Source of the DNA: Plectrocnemia conspersa
Lineage: Eukaryota > Arthropoda > Insecta > Trichoptera > Polycentropodidae
Length of the DNA stretch: 64,000 nt
NCBI GenBank assembly: GCA_009617715.1
Contig: VTFK01000093.1
Location: 496,001-560,000, forward strand
Reading direction: 5' to 3'
The position numbers were made by a program, and so were the translations under genes. Below are positions 39,101 through 50,479 of the stretch, in pieces. The notes under the pieces were generated by a model. The model ran no database searches. It saw only the letters and a program-made list of their open reading frames with translations, and was not told the DNA's origin. Every line of letters begins with the position of its first letter. The first letter of the stretch is position 1.

Positions 39101-39472
39101 CGTGGAGTAGAAAACACCTTGATGTCTCCAACGAAGCCATTTTCTCACGTTAATGATGACAATAATATAACGTTACAGTATCTTAATCCAAAAAACAACA
39201 CCGTAGTAGCTGTAACAATATATCAGGATCAACACCAAGATATGAAGCGAGAGATAGAAAAAGCCAGCGAGAGGACAAACAATATTGTTGATAAAAATAA
39301 TAAAATAGTTTTAGAGGCGAGCTCGTATGAAGAGAATTCAAGCGAGATATCAACAGAATCCATTATAAAGGATTCTTCTAGTCATGACGTAAAGTCACAT
39401 AAAGTTTTGAAATTTTCTACCAACCAAATCGGTTCTTATTTGGAAGAGTCTGATTTGTTATTGAAGTACTAA
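27131..39472 (+). CDS. pteropsin: Ciliary-type insect opsin (pteropsin class), seven exons
   Basis: A retinal-binding G-protein-coupled photoreceptor of the insect c-opsin class, expected in the plasma membrane of non-visual or brain photoreceptors. Exons: 27131-27310, 30174-30333, 34809-35004, 37474-37606, 37684-37824, 37886-37975, 39041-39472. All GT-AG; phases 0, 1, 2, 0, 0, 0; 443 residues. Visible marks: TM2 Asp76; disulfide Cys103 and Cys180; FERY at 126-129 for the DRY motif; Glu174 six residues before Cys180, the ECL2 counterion position; Tyr106 at the vertebrate counterion site; KAESKVTIMV entering TM6 and AWTPY at 252-256; Schiff-base Lys284 in IAKSS; DPIIY at 290-294 where most opsins have NPxxY. 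The TM6 and TM7 sequences are ciliary, not rhabdomeric. The tail is unusually long (from 301) and may be cut by a frameshift. Confidence 0.93.
28087..28371. mobile_element. piggyBac-type MITE in opsin intron 1
   Basis: TTAA at both ends (28087-28090 and 28368-28371). Left end TCGTTTGAATGCC and inverted right end CCCTTTTAGTGCC match at most positions. An internal duplication of GAATGCCG..AGGACG lies at about 28098 and 28140. Non-coding. Confidence 0.65.
29478..29700 (+). mobile_element. mariner deletion derivative, copy D
   Basis: ACAACTACGGCCACTAAAAA then GATATCCGTAAATGTCAA matches the transposase start of copy C (which reads TTTVIKNICQMVADLLDIRK), here on the plus strand. It jumps to the CGTCGTAGAAGACAGT block found in the middle of the other copies, so an internal segment is missing. 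Lies in opsin intron 1. Confidence 0.7.
30735..31290 (-). repeat. Dispersed repeat family A, copy 2
   Basis: Longest copy. Its complement contains ATCAAGCAAATGTCACTTTC (matching copy 1) and CGCCAGCTTCTCCGCCACCG (matching copy 3 at about 41555). GC-rich relative to the surrounding opsin intron 2. A 68-codon minus frame (30870-31076, Arg-rich) crosses it without a recognisable domain. Confidence 0.6.
31860..32280 (+). mobile_element. Non-LTR retrotransposon reverse-transcriptase relic (jockey/I-like)
   Basis: On the plus strand at about 32120-32205 it reads TKSFDAGIQVDVVYTDF then MKAFDMAYHG, the RT block with the first catalytic Asp (family: VDVIYTDF.KAFD.V.H). Just upstream, in broken frames, QHGFVP and a TVTNLL-like segment match the preceding RT block. 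A stop follows soon after. Inserted in opsin intron 2, same direction as the opsin. Confidence 0.8.
34189..34217. repeat. Perfect 12-bp hairpin in opsin intron 2
   Basis: ATATGCCACTGA and its exact complement around a five-base loop (GAGTA). The surrounding 34010-34330 is GC-richer than the intron average and may be a mobile-element fragment. Confidence 0.8.
37886..37975 (+). CDS. pteropsin: Opsin exon 6: TM7 with retinal-binding lysine
   Basis: Encodes 30 residues, VSPALGVIPALIAKSSICYD then PIIYVGMNTQ. Lys284 would carry the retinal Schiff base. Asp290 replaces the Asn of NPxxY. The preceding exon 5 (37684-37824) holds TM6. The short introns between exons 4, 5 and 6 (61-77 bases) contrast with the kilobase introns elsewhere in the gene. 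Confidence 0.93.
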
Positions 39473-39896
39473 GCCGACGGGAGACGGAAAAGATCAAAAT
39501 CATCAGTGTGAAGATGATTCCAAAGATCTGTTGCTCAAAGAATCCAACAGCAAAAAGTGTGGAATAGATAACATAGCTTCTGGAATATGGGACTGTAACG
39601 ACACCAAAATATTCGCTCAAAGCAACATCGTTTGCAAGAAAGAAGACGCGAGAAAAACTTTTTCGTTGCGGAGAAAATCCATGATCCAAACTAGAGTTGA
39701 TTTGGCAGATGTGAGAATGTTAGCAGATTATCGCAGAAAATCTTCTGGACAGACAAAGTACGCGGTGACAAGCCACGAGTCGAGAGGAACTGTCATCAGC
39801 AGGATTACGGTGGACGAAAGGGACCGAACGAAACTGTTAGCTTTCAAAGAAATTAGAGAAAACATAGGTGCTACGGAGAGCGAACAACTATTGTAA
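39465..39896 (+). CDS. Probable continuation of the opsin tail in a shifted frame
   Basis: In the +1 frame relative to exon 7, 143 codons are open from 39465 to the stop at 39894-39896, overlapping the in-frame stop at 39470-39472 by a few bases. The product is hydrophilic and Lys/Arg/Ser-rich (for example VDLADVRMLADYRRKSSG and RGTVISRITVDERDR), like a cytoplasmic GPCR tail. Base composition is as GC-rich as exon 7 and drops right after 39896, where AATAAA follows within eight bases. Simplest reading: one coding tail, broken by one extra base near 39463-39470. Alternatives: a true early stop with recently decayed tail, or an error in assembly. Confidence 0.55.
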   Translation, partial: STKPTGDGKDQNHQCEDDSKDLLLKESNSKKCGIDNIASGIWDCNDTKIFAQSNIVCKKEDARKTFSLRRKSMIQTRVDLADVRMLADYRRKSSGQTKYAVTSHESRGTVISRITVDERDRTKLLAFKEIRENIGATESEQLL

Positions 39897-39903
39897 ATAT
39901 TTA

Positions 39904-39909
39904 AATAAA
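39904..39909 (+). terminator. Opsin polyadenylation signal
   Basis: AATAAA seven bases after the stop of the shifted tail frame and about 430 bases after the first stop. Further AATAAA hexamers near 40.8-41.1 kb are possible alternatives. Confidence 0.45.
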
Positions 39910-41200
39910 ATTCAATGTTTTAATGTATTATTAACAATAGGAAATTTAAGGATCGGCTTTCATGAACTTTATTACTCAGCGACAAAAATAAGTGAGCCGG
40001 GCTCTGTACATATAATAGAGAAGTGCGTGTATAAAATTATTTATAAAGGATATTCATAAAGAAAATATTCAAAAACTATAAATTATTTCTAAGGTATTCA
40101 ATATTTTTTTATTCCACAATTATACAAGTTGCTCTCTTTTTCGGAACCTAACGCGCGCCGTTTCATATAGCGGTTATTGTTAGTTCTTGACATAATTAAT
40201 AAATTTCGTCAATTAGTAAACGCCTATAAAGACAAGTGTAGAGAATCAGTTAATGATAAAAACGTTTGTAATAGCCGATAGTTACCGATAGCCTATTCTA
40301 GTCACTTATTTATTCATCGTGAACGCCATTTTTTTTTTTTAAAATACTCAACACTATTTTGCAACATTTTATAACACCATTGCACATACATATAAATAAG
40401 TTTCTGCTTAAATTAATTCGCTATTTCTACTTTTAATTTATTTCTACAAAAAAAATAAAGTCAATAATAAATCATTACTAATAATAATTAGAAAATATTC
40501 AGAACTTTGTAAGAAATAATTTTAATAATCTTATATATTTTTTCCCGAACATCTCTTGTATATACGATAGAAAATAAAAATTATTACAAAAAAAAAAAAA
40601 ACATAATAATCAAATAAATATAAATTATGTATTTTGGAAGTCAAACTACTTTTGTGGTTCGATAGAATGAAAAAGTGGCTCATATTGGTCGATATATTAT
40701 ATAAAATGATAAAATTGCTGTAAAATAGCTAGAAAATGTATTGAAGCATTCAAAGCAACTCTTTGCTCGTGTGTTTGCCGACCAAAAATATGAAATGTTT
40801 AAATATTAACTAAATTAAATTAAAACATTTATTGTATAAATAAAATTAATGATATTTTATTGTGAGATTAGATGATGTATTGTGTAGTAAATTATTTTAA
40901 ATATCATTTATAGAGTGTAATTGTGTTCAAAAAACTGTATTTTTTATAATATCTTTAATATAAATAAACATTACGTTACTAGTTTATGTATATTCCAATG
41001 TATAAATGTGTCCATATGTGTAATGTAACATTTATTTACTGATATGTGTAATAAAATAATATATTAAATAAATAAAAGTAGATAATTCAATAAATATTTT
41101 CAAAATTACCTGTTTTTATTTTTGATAAATATTAAAAATATTTTTTTTCCACTGAATTGTTTTTAAAAATAAATAGTTTTTTGTTATAAGTAGGCATTCT
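39910..41200. other. No gene seen
   Basis: AT-rich sequence 3' of the opsin, with several AATAAA hexamers (for example near 41060-41090) that could serve as distal poly(A) signals. Confidence 0.4.
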
Positions 41201-41214
41201 GGTTACTTAATGTT

Positions 41215-41475
41215 TTTTTCTTTTCTCAAGAATTCTCGAAAATTTTTGATAAAAAAAATATTTGTGTATTTGTAAATAGTATAAAGTATGTGATAATAAT
41301 ATTACATTATCGTAGATATGCCTATATTATTGATAAACAAAAAACTAGATGATCGTTGAAGATAAAAAGCTTATAATGATCTGTGGGGGATCATTTTCTG
41401 GAAACTCGCGTTAATAACTGTGACCAAAAATGATCATTCATCAATAATTTAGAGAAACAAGACAATATAGTGTAA
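41215..41475 (+). repeat. Dispersed repeat family B, copy 2 (partial), running into family A
   Basis: CTCAAGAATTCTCGAAAATTTTTGAT and ACTAGATGATCGTTGAAGAT match family B copies 1 and 3. From about 41405 the sequence changes to family A. Confidence 0.5.
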
Positions 41476-41660
41476 AGGATAGGACTAACCTCCAGACACT
41501 GTCACTGCCATCTACAGGAACCCTGAGATTCTTACACGGCCATCATCGCTGCGCCAGCTTCTCCACCACTGCTCGGAGAAAACGATACTCGCAATATATG
41601 TAATATAAACTAATAAATTATTACTAGTTCCCACATGCGTCTTACAATTAAAAAGTGGGT
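41405..41660 (+). repeat. Dispersed repeat family A, copy 3
   Basis: Carries the CTGTGACCAAAAATGAT block shared with copy 1 and the CGCCAGCTTCTCCACCACTG / AATATATGTAATAT blocks shared (inverted) with copy 2. It lacks the central block that links copies 1 and 2. Confidence 0.55.
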
Positions 41661-41664
41661 GATA

Positions 41665-43870
41665 TATTGTCGTCTTTATGTCAGTAATGAATCCAAGCTG
41701 GATCCTTGCGGTACTCCAGTAGTGGTATTATATCATTCTGAAAATGATTTTTATGAATTAATATCTATTAGTTAATTAATTTGAGAATAACTTCATGAGA
41801 CTTTCAGAAAATCTGAAATAAGATATTTTTTCAAGTAAGTCGTAATTGACTTTACAAAATCAGACGCCTTTACAAAATCTGTGTATATAAATCAAAGTTA
41901 AAAAAACATTAGTTTAGTGACAATGGATCGAGATTAGTGGAAACCATGTCGCTGTTAAAAAAGCATACATATGCAACAATAAAAACTATATATATGCAAT
42001 ATAGTTTCAAATACTGAAGGCAACACTACTGGTCAGTAATTATAAACGCGCTATTTGTCATCCTTTTTATGAATCGAGATGACCTTAAAGCATTTCTACT
42101 ACTCTGGAAAAAAAAATCCTAAAATTAAATTAAATATAAACCGAAGAGGATTCAAAAGGCCAGACTTGCACCTTTTCAGAATGTAGTTTGAAATAAAATC
42201 TGGTCTTGAAGAAAAATGTATGTCAGTTTGCGAAATCCGTAGTCCTGAAGAAAGTACAACAAATATGACCATGAACGCTGTGTCTCATTGTAATTAGAAG
42301 CAACTACCGAATATGATGTGATATCGTATACGGTTCAAATTTGATACTGTTCCAGTTCATTGTCGACAGCGACAAGTGGATACATCAATAATTATAGTTG
42401 CGAAATAAACGAATTAGGATTAGAAATTTTGCCATATATCTATATTCCCCTGACCTCTTACATTTAGATTATCATCTTATTAATTTAAACTTAATCAGAG
42501 CGATATTAACCATATTTTTGACGACTTCACAATATATAAAATGAAAGTTTTATATTGACAATGAATTCATTCATTGTTAAATTGTTGACAGAATACTATT
42601 TGTGTAAACGGAGCATATTTTGATAATATTACGCTAATTAATATAAAATAACTTAGTATATAAAGATGATGATTACTAATCAATAATGGATAACGCTTTT
42701 ATGTTAGACATGCACATGATAATTTGCGATTAGCAAATCCACAAATTTAAGATTACATTGCTAATGAAATATATTATCCTCCGTCTACAAAATATTAAAT
42801 TAGGGCTTTTCAAATTGTTCTAAAAATTAGGATTATTAAAATTGCAGGAGATTTACAAATAATTTTGCCGTACTACTTAGCTTGGTTATAAAAATAATTG
42901 TTTGTAATTTTACCGTATTAAACAGAAAAAATGTGAGAGTATTAATATGTCAATACAAGTATTGAGTCCTATTAGTAAATTAGTGAAAAAATATATATTA
43001 TACTTTTTACTACTGGTGAAAGAATAATATAAAAATAAATCGCAATATGCACTTTCTGATAGAGTAATTGTTTTTTCAGCTTAAACTTTAAAATTGCTTA
43101 TTTAGTATTATATTTAAATCTTTGTACCACTACCAATACGTAGACGTACATGTATAAGTATTGATTGGCGTTACATAATCTAAAATAAACCATCTAAAAG
43201 ATGTTATAATATATAATATTTGTAATATACAATCGTGGTTATACTTATTGCTTTATTTTAAAGATTTTTTTTTTAAAATGCTTTATTGCTTTTTATCATT
43301 TCTAACCTAAAGTTAACTCGACTTTATGTACATTTTATAATGCAGGGTATTTTACGCTCGGTCGGCTAAACTTTGCAAAGTTGTTTTTAATGGAAGTAAA
43401 AAATGGTATTCAAATAGGCATCCGATTTAGCTTGGTAACATTTATTACATACTGGTACTAACAACAAAGTTAAATTTCACATTATACTTTGTATTTTTAT
43501 TGCATTTTAATAATAAAGTGCTTGTGTATTTTTATTGCATTATAATAATATAAGTGCGTACTAAATTTAATAGAATTTGTGTACTTTCGATAAAAACCAA
43601 TCAGAAACTTATGCTAAAATAATAAAATAAAAATCATATATTGTTTCTGTAATTCATGAAGCTAACAATATTATCAAAACGTTTTTTACGCAAATTTATA
43701 TTTTCTAAGAATAATCTGAATAATTTACAAATAGTTTGGGTTCAAAATAAATTTTAATCATTAAACAACACGAACTTAATTGTAAAATAGGTAATAATTC
43801 AGCAAAATTGTTATCCTTAGAATTGGGACACATATTTTTAAGTTTTTTTTTTTGCTCTTTTAATCAAATT
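41665..43870. other. No gene seen
   Basis: AT-rich DNA; no open frame of note on either strand. Confidence 0.45.
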
Positions 43871-43879
43871 GTTGAACAG

Positions 43880-44400
43880 ATCTATTAGCGCGGCCAATCG
43901 GATTGACTATTTTGACAACTGTCGACAGACTAATGACAGTCGGTTGTCGCGTTGGTCGGTATCAGGCAGCCGAGCAAAAACAATATACACCATTACATGA
44001 TTTACAATTTTTTTTATAATTTTATTACAAACTCTTAATGTGATACCTTACAGATTTTTGATGAATATAAACTATGCATTTGAGAGTAATATGTATGATG
44101 TAAAGATATTTTATAATATAATAATTGTAGTCTCATTACAACTTTTATAACTGATTGTTTGCTGTGTGTCAATTTTTTGTATTAGTGTAACTAGCTTATC
44201 TGCCAAGTAAACTCCATGGTGGTCTTACTCAACTAAGACCCGAAAGCGCGAGCGAGAAATCTTGCTCGTGAGTGACACGCTCTTTACCGAAGTGTAAAGC
44301 TAATATTCACCGCCAGGATTAAGTAGAGCTACATACTATACACAACAGCAGTTCATATTTGACATACAGTGGATTGTATGGTGTGAATCTCTGGTATTTA
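43880..44400. other. GC-richer segment with hairpins, possible mobile-element fragment
   Basis: GACAACTGTC facing GACAGTCGGTTGTC (about 43914-43949) and GAGCGAGAAATCTTGCTCG (about 44252) form stem-loops. The stretch CACTTGGTCTT-like to CACCGCCAGG at 44210-44330 is clearly more GC-rich than its flanks. No open frame. Could be a solo LTR or MITE, but I could not find matching ends. Confidence 0.3.
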
Positions 44401-44409
44401 TATAATAGT

Positions 44410-45785
44410 ATTAATTAAGTTATTTTCACCCCAGTTATGAGCTAATAAATAAAGCAAGATTAAATTATTTATAAGTATGACTTGTGTAAGAATTGATATA
44501 ATGAATTAAATAAATATAATAATATATTATAAATATAAAACTCTACAAATATAGTTTTTTAGTATTATACCGTTGGCCGATAGATGGTATTGATCGATAT
44601 ATTATATATATATACTATATCATTTCATAAAAATCAAGTAATCAATAGATGGCGGCAATTGAAATTTATTTATTTTTTATAAGAAGGATTATTTAATTAT
44701 TAATATATTTATTTAGAAAATTAAATAGAGAAAACTGTAATTCTTCATGTAATTCTGGGGCTTCCCATACATTAAAAATATTATAAATGCGTAGAAATAT
44801 AATACACATATGTATATACATTATTTCGCTAAAAATAATCAATATTATAAACTAAAAACTAAATAATAATATGAAATTATTATGTTGTTTTTTTAAAAAA
44901 AATTGATTTAATAATATGATGTGCATAATACGTTGGTTAATCAAGATCTCATAATATATTTTAAAATAAAGTTTTCATTCGCTCAACTTCATGTATAAAC
45001 TAATTTTGAGTAACTATTGCAAGAATAATATTCTAGAATCTACACTTTCTCACCCACAAAATGCTTAGTAGGTATTTTCTGGAACATGTGTTAAAACACA
45101 CCATTCAATAAAACTTTTCCATATTATAATATATAAATTGATGTGCCACGTTGAGTTCTTAATTTCACACCAAAACTTTTTTAAAACATACATTGCAAGC
45201 AGTATGTTTTATACGCATCTAAGAAGCAAAGAAAGTATACAAAAAGGCTTTTTATGAAAATTTTTAATAATTTGCAAACAGTCCATTCAAACATTTTTCT
45301 TTCATCAATCTTAAAAACGAACTACCGACACTTGTTAATTACATTTTAGCAATTTATATTAACAAAGTCCACGTCGAAAGAATTTACTAGATAATGGGAA
45401 ATACATGGACGGACGAACGCAATAAGATGCGTGTGGAATTGGTCAAGGCAGAATTGTGCGTGAAATTAAATTTCAGCATGAGCTGTCTCAATCTTGTTAA
45501 GCCATAAAAAATATACATGAAAAAATATAAAAGTATTTGTAATATTCGTTATTTGTCTTAATTGTATTTTTCGGCAAATTATTTTTTGTGTATATTATTT
45601 TTAAATAAATAAATGAAAAAAATATTATATTTTGCATCTCCGGGTGAGACCTTGGTCTAATGTGACAACCCTAGTGAAAATACGACTTTCGAGACTTGTA
45701 TTATCTCCCTTTGTTTATTCAAATGGTCATTAGAATGACCTCTAAATTATAACAAATTGTGTAGGTGATAGAAACCCCTACAATT
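44410..45785. other. No gene seen
   Basis: AT-rich DNA without recognisable features. Confidence 0.45.
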
Positions 45786-45797
45786 ATTATGTATATA

Positions 45798-46501
45798 CAG
45801 GGCCGCTGAGAGCAAACCCGGACCCTGGGAAAACAACATGACAAAATTGGCATTTTATATATTTTTTAACATCGTAATATAATTTCTTGAATAAATAATA
45901 ATATGTACAAGTAAACTCTTTGTATGCTACAAATAAATATAACAAATAAATATAGAAATCATATTTTATGCATTAAAAAATATTAAATACTCATAATATT
46001 AGTTGGGTTTCTTGACTGCTCAATATTGCCATATAGTGAATTTCTAGTCCAGATTAAAAGCAAAACAATGGTGCCATCGCGATGAAAACGTTCGATTATC
46101 AAGCGTTAAAATTTATTTTAAGACTTTTTATAACAATATTACAAATGAGAGTCGTATAAAGTACATTTAAACCGAATTTTTCCCAATAGGAAAGCATAAA
46201 AAACAACTATCCCTTCTCAGAAGTCAAAAATCCACGTCACAAGTAAAAAAAAATCGTGCGATTTTATTGCTTTTGACGTGAATTTTTGCCTTCTGAGAAA
46301 TAATAATTGTTTTTGCGCTCTCTTATTGATTAAAATTCGATTTAAATATACTTTGATCAGCCCTCTTATACTAGAAGTCCATAGTAATATCGATAAGGAT
46401 TTTTACTTTTTTTACTTACTATGATTTTTTTCCAGAGTTGGGTCCCACAAGCAAAACGGGCCACGGGAATTTTTCCCCTTTCCCATCTCTCGGCAGTCAT
46501 G
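45798..46501. mobile_element. hAT-type foldback element, 704 bp
   Basis: Flanked by the exact 8-bp duplication TGTATATA (45790-45797 and 46502-46509). Ends CAGGGCCGCTGAGAG and, inverted, CATGACTGCCGAGAG are related, a diverged hAT-type terminal repeat. Inside, arms at about 46150-46248 and 46262-46380 pair over roughly 90 bp (CTCAGAAGTCAAAAATCCAC facing the complement of GTGAATTTTTGCCTTCTGAG), making a large hairpin. No transposase frame remains. Confidence 0.8.
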
Positions 46502-46514
46502 TGTATATACAATA

Positions 46515-49500
46515 TTATTTAAATATATACAATACCGGTATTACCGAGAAAAAAACTGTTAATACAGGTATAACCGAAACAAATATAAGAGAAATTTTCT
46601 GTTGACTTTATATGAACATAAGGGCGTGAATTTTATTTATTTAGGGTGCGAATACGGATATTTATGGTATATATAGCACGTAAGGTAATGTGTTCATTTT
46701 CGTAAAAAATACATATATATAAATTATCAATTTCTGATTTATTAATATATATAAATTGTCAATTAAATCATTTTACTGATTTCAATTGGCTATTTAAATG
46801 TTCACAATAAAAATATTTGTAATAAAATATAATAACAATAGAATTATCAAAGGATTAGAATCAGTTAATTTAAAAAAATACAATGACAATGCGTTTTAAT
46901 CTTATGATTTTAAAACATATTTTTAAAAACACTAATTTTTATATTTTATGTATAATACATATTTATGTTAAAATGATGAAAAATAAAAAATAGTAAAAAT
47001 AGGTTGACGAATTTTATTTTAAGTCTCATATAATTATATATATTAAATCGTCTACGCCTAAGAAAAAAATGGTTCAATTTCGGTTTTTTTAATCTCAATA
47101 TAATGTACAGTTGAATTTAATTTCATACTGTAATGAGCATGAAAACCGCTTAAAATTAAGTCAATAATAACTTTTTAAGTATCTTGTGAGCGGTTGATGC
47201 AAAATTCGAGGAATGTTTGAAAAGTAAAAATACTAAAGTTAGTAATAATTTAAGCTTATTCGTTTGGGTCCACGAGATGTTAATTAGAACAGTATTCATA
47301 CTATAAAAAATATATGTATAGCCAAGTACTGAAATAAATTTATAATAACTGAGTGAATAGAATTTATGGCGTGTGAATTCTTAATTCCGTTAAGAGTGAC
47401 ATTCGTTCAACGAGTTTTGGTTTTGAAATTTTTGGAAATATTATCTGAATTTTGCATCTTTCCTTTCGTATATAAATGTGTACATAAAAATTTAAACGTA
47501 ATATAAGTTGATATTATTCGCTTACATTTTAGGTTTTAAATTTGCTATCAATTGATAACTTGCTATACATAGGGCACTGTTTATCATTTTATATTGTGTA
47601 ATATGATAACAATAATGTTAAAATTAACATATTTTTACAAAGACAATTAAATAAGTGCTTAAAGTTAAATTAAACATATACATATATATAAGATAAATAT
47701 TATTTTACCTAATATTAAATATTAGTAGATAAAAATCTCAATTAACATAATACTATAATTTAAACTTTTTGTTAAGTCAATATTTGGCCAAATTAATAAC
47801 GAATTAAAAGCGAAAAAGTTAACGAATATAATACCATTTCTCGTTTAAATAATAAATTATCAAACAATTTTAATAGAAAATGCAAATAGGAAAAATAAAC
47901 TTGTATGCTTAAAATAAAAATATCAAATTAACGTACTTTAGAGTAATTGCTTAGAAAATATAATAATAACGTTTTAATTATTGAAAGTAAATTAATGTAA
48001 TAAATTTGATTAATATTACAATAAAATAAAGTGAAAAATGTTATTAATATTACTATTATTTTATGTCTGCTCATAATTACAACTTTCAGCCATAAAACAG
48101 TAGATAGAAACAGAAATGTTCAATGTTCATGAATTATTGATATTTCAATTGTATTAATTTATTTTACATTTAAATAAAATATATTGACCTGATTTTACGA
48201 GCACATACGAATATATATACACGAGTAAATAAATTCAATAAAAATATAATCGGATTAGTATTTATATTAGAAGCTTCCCAAACCATTACATGATTTTTCT
48301 TTCGAAAATATATCTGTTCGATTCGAAAATACATGCTTTTATAATATATTTATTATGTACCGAAGCTAGCGAGTGTGCGAAAACCGGACCCTCAACTTTT
48401 TGGGCTTTAAATATTATTTTTACATCGTTCTGATTTTTAAAAATCTATTTTTAAATTTAATTAATTTCAAAATAGACATTGATATTTAAGATTTTCAATG
48501 ATAGTCAAAATGGTTCAATCTATAAAAAACTAATTGAAATTAATTTGAAAATAGGTTTACAACTTAGCTAAATATTTCCATAGGAAAAAAAATATATTAC
48601 GTTTTATTAGCATTTATATGGTTTGATCGACATTAACCTCAATCCTCTTACGTACTAAATATACATTTGCAATTCGAGTAATTATATTCAGTCAAATCTA
48701 ACGAATATGTGCATTAAATTGGAAGTAATGATAATGTTTATGTAATGTAAAAGGAAAAACTCACTTTTCGGCCTCGGAACTCAAAATTTGAAAATTTCAA
48801 CACGAAGATTGTTAGTATAGTTTAATTAGCGTATTCTTCTAATCCTCACACACATGTATATATTTAATTTTCATAGTTATATAACACGCCTAGTTAATTT
48901 GCAATCCGAATATTTATATCCAGTCGAATCAAACAGAATAATAAAAATTATTGTCGCGTAGCAAAATTATTTAAAACCGTTATCACGTTACTGTCGGCCA
49001 TCTTGTTTTATATTTGAATGCTTATTTTTCATTGGTCTACAACAAAAGAATTCATTAGCGGAGGCTTAGAATGTATGGTATCAACAACACACTTGAGAGC
49101 TTCTGTAAAAATGTTTTGCTTTATTTATTAACCTAATTATGTTTCCTATGTCAGGTATTTATTAAGTTATTCATGTTATTGGTTATTAAAATATGTTATT
49201 AACATATTTTATTTGGAAATAAAAATAGGTCGCTAGGGTAAGAGCAGATTTAGTAAAAGGAGACTGATGCTGTAAAAGAGACTGATTCAAGTTTATTGCG
49301 AAAGGAGGAACTTTATGTGAGAGAGATTTTAATTTAAGAGCTACTATGCAATGTATTTTGTTAATTGCCTGTGTGTTCCTAGAATTTTGTATAATTATGT
49401 ATTTTCCACGTATTAGTTTTAGTTTCAGCTTAACCGCAACATTAAATTTTGACTTTGTCCGAAAAAACAGTTTTAATCGATCTCAGTTGAATAGCTTCTA

Positions 49501-49680
49501 GTTCTAATTGGATTTTTATTAATTATTATATAACATATACAATATTTCGCTGGGGTTTAATTCATGATTTCTTTACAACAGATTTAATAATCTGACTCAT
49601 ATGTAAATTTATGCGCTGACTTAAAGTCAAAGTGACTGTTTAAATTGTTAACGGATTGATTCAACAAGTTGCTTTTTGAG
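46515..49680. other. No gene seen
   Basis: Very AT-rich. Minor GC-richer snippets near 48365 (GCTAGCGAGTGTGCG) and 48770 (TTCGGCCTCGGAACTC) may be repeat debris. No open frame supported. Confidence 0.4.
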
Positions 49681-49685
49681 ATGTA

Positions 49686-49760
49686 AGGGCTTGCGTATAA
49701 CGCATTTTCTTACTCGTTTCGACCACCAATGTTGGGGTCATCATCTAGGGCATAATCTGG
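49686..49760. repeat. Foldback repeat with conserved hinge, copy 2
   Basis: Has the exact 13-mer AGGGCTTGCGTAT (49686-49698) of copy 1. The hinge (GATGATGACC ... GGTCGAAACG) is on the opposite strand at 49745-49715. One arm is mostly lost. Confidence 0.5.
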
Positions 49761-49964
49761 ATCTCAGCCGCCGCGGATAGCTGCATTGCCTTTTATTAAA
49801 AAAACATTTTGAATTTTGTCACAATTGCCACAGGATATTTGGTATACACCTAATTCGATATTAATTTTGTCTTTTCACTGCAAATGGACAATTAAGGAAG
49901 GTCATTAATCCTAACTCACTACAAGTGCGTGAATGTATTACAAGGTCAAGGATGAGAGCGGTAG

Positions 49965-50060
49965 TTGCTGAAAATTCGTGATCATGGCAAGAGTATCTGC
50001 CGATTCATCGCGATTTTTGCTTACTTTCTTACTATATTTCGACTGCGATGCTCCAGCCAA
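49965..50060. repeat. Palindromic MITE-like element, copy 2 (diverged)
   Basis: Shares TCGCGATT, ATATTTCG.CTGCGATGCTCCA and the spacer TTGC.GAAAATTCGTGA.C with the element at 2031-2191, but with the blocks rearranged and only one arm clear. Confidence 0.5.
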
Positions 50061-50181
50061 TTCATGACCATGGATGGAGTATTGCTCGAGTTGAATTATC
50101 GTCGGCTGTGACATGTCGTGGAGCAGCGAGGATCTGTTCTTGCGATGATACAGGACGATCCGCTGATGTGTCTTACACTAT

Positions 50182-50217
50182 GACTTTAATGCGTCCTTGC
50201 TGGTGCGCATTAAAGTC
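50182..50217. repeat. Perfect 12-bp hairpin
   Basis: GACTTTAATGCG and its exact complement around a 12-base loop. Lies in a GC-richer stretch (50045-50260) containing a short open frame without recognisable domain. Confidence 0.8.
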
Positions 50218-50479
50218 TACCCAATGTGACCAAGTGTCGCATTTTTTATATTGCTGATTCGAGACAGCTCTAGCGAATCGAATATAATAGTGGTCCAATT
50301 AAATCGCATCTTCGATCCACACAAAATATTGCGCTTGAAAAGGGAATATTCGAAATGGCCACTTTTGGCGATCGTTTACAACGGGTAAAAATAACAAAAA
50401 TAATTTAGCGTCAGGGTAGAACGTATTTCAGTTTCTCCAGTACTAATGAGTAGCGTCTCCAGACGGTTATACTAAAAGT

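Noticed and set aside
27131..39472. Opsin as a possible visual (rhabdomeric) opsin
   Set aside because: TM6 (KAESKVTIMV) and TM7 are of the ciliary type; the rhabdomeric pattern in those segments is absent.
39463..39475. Programmed +1 frameshifting in the opsin mRNA
   Set aside because: No known slippery context or stimulatory structure seen, and similar one-base breaks occur in Nab2; an indel or assembly error is simpler.
39417..39689. Minus-strand ORF of 90 codons
   Set aside because: Antisense shadow of the opsin tail frames.
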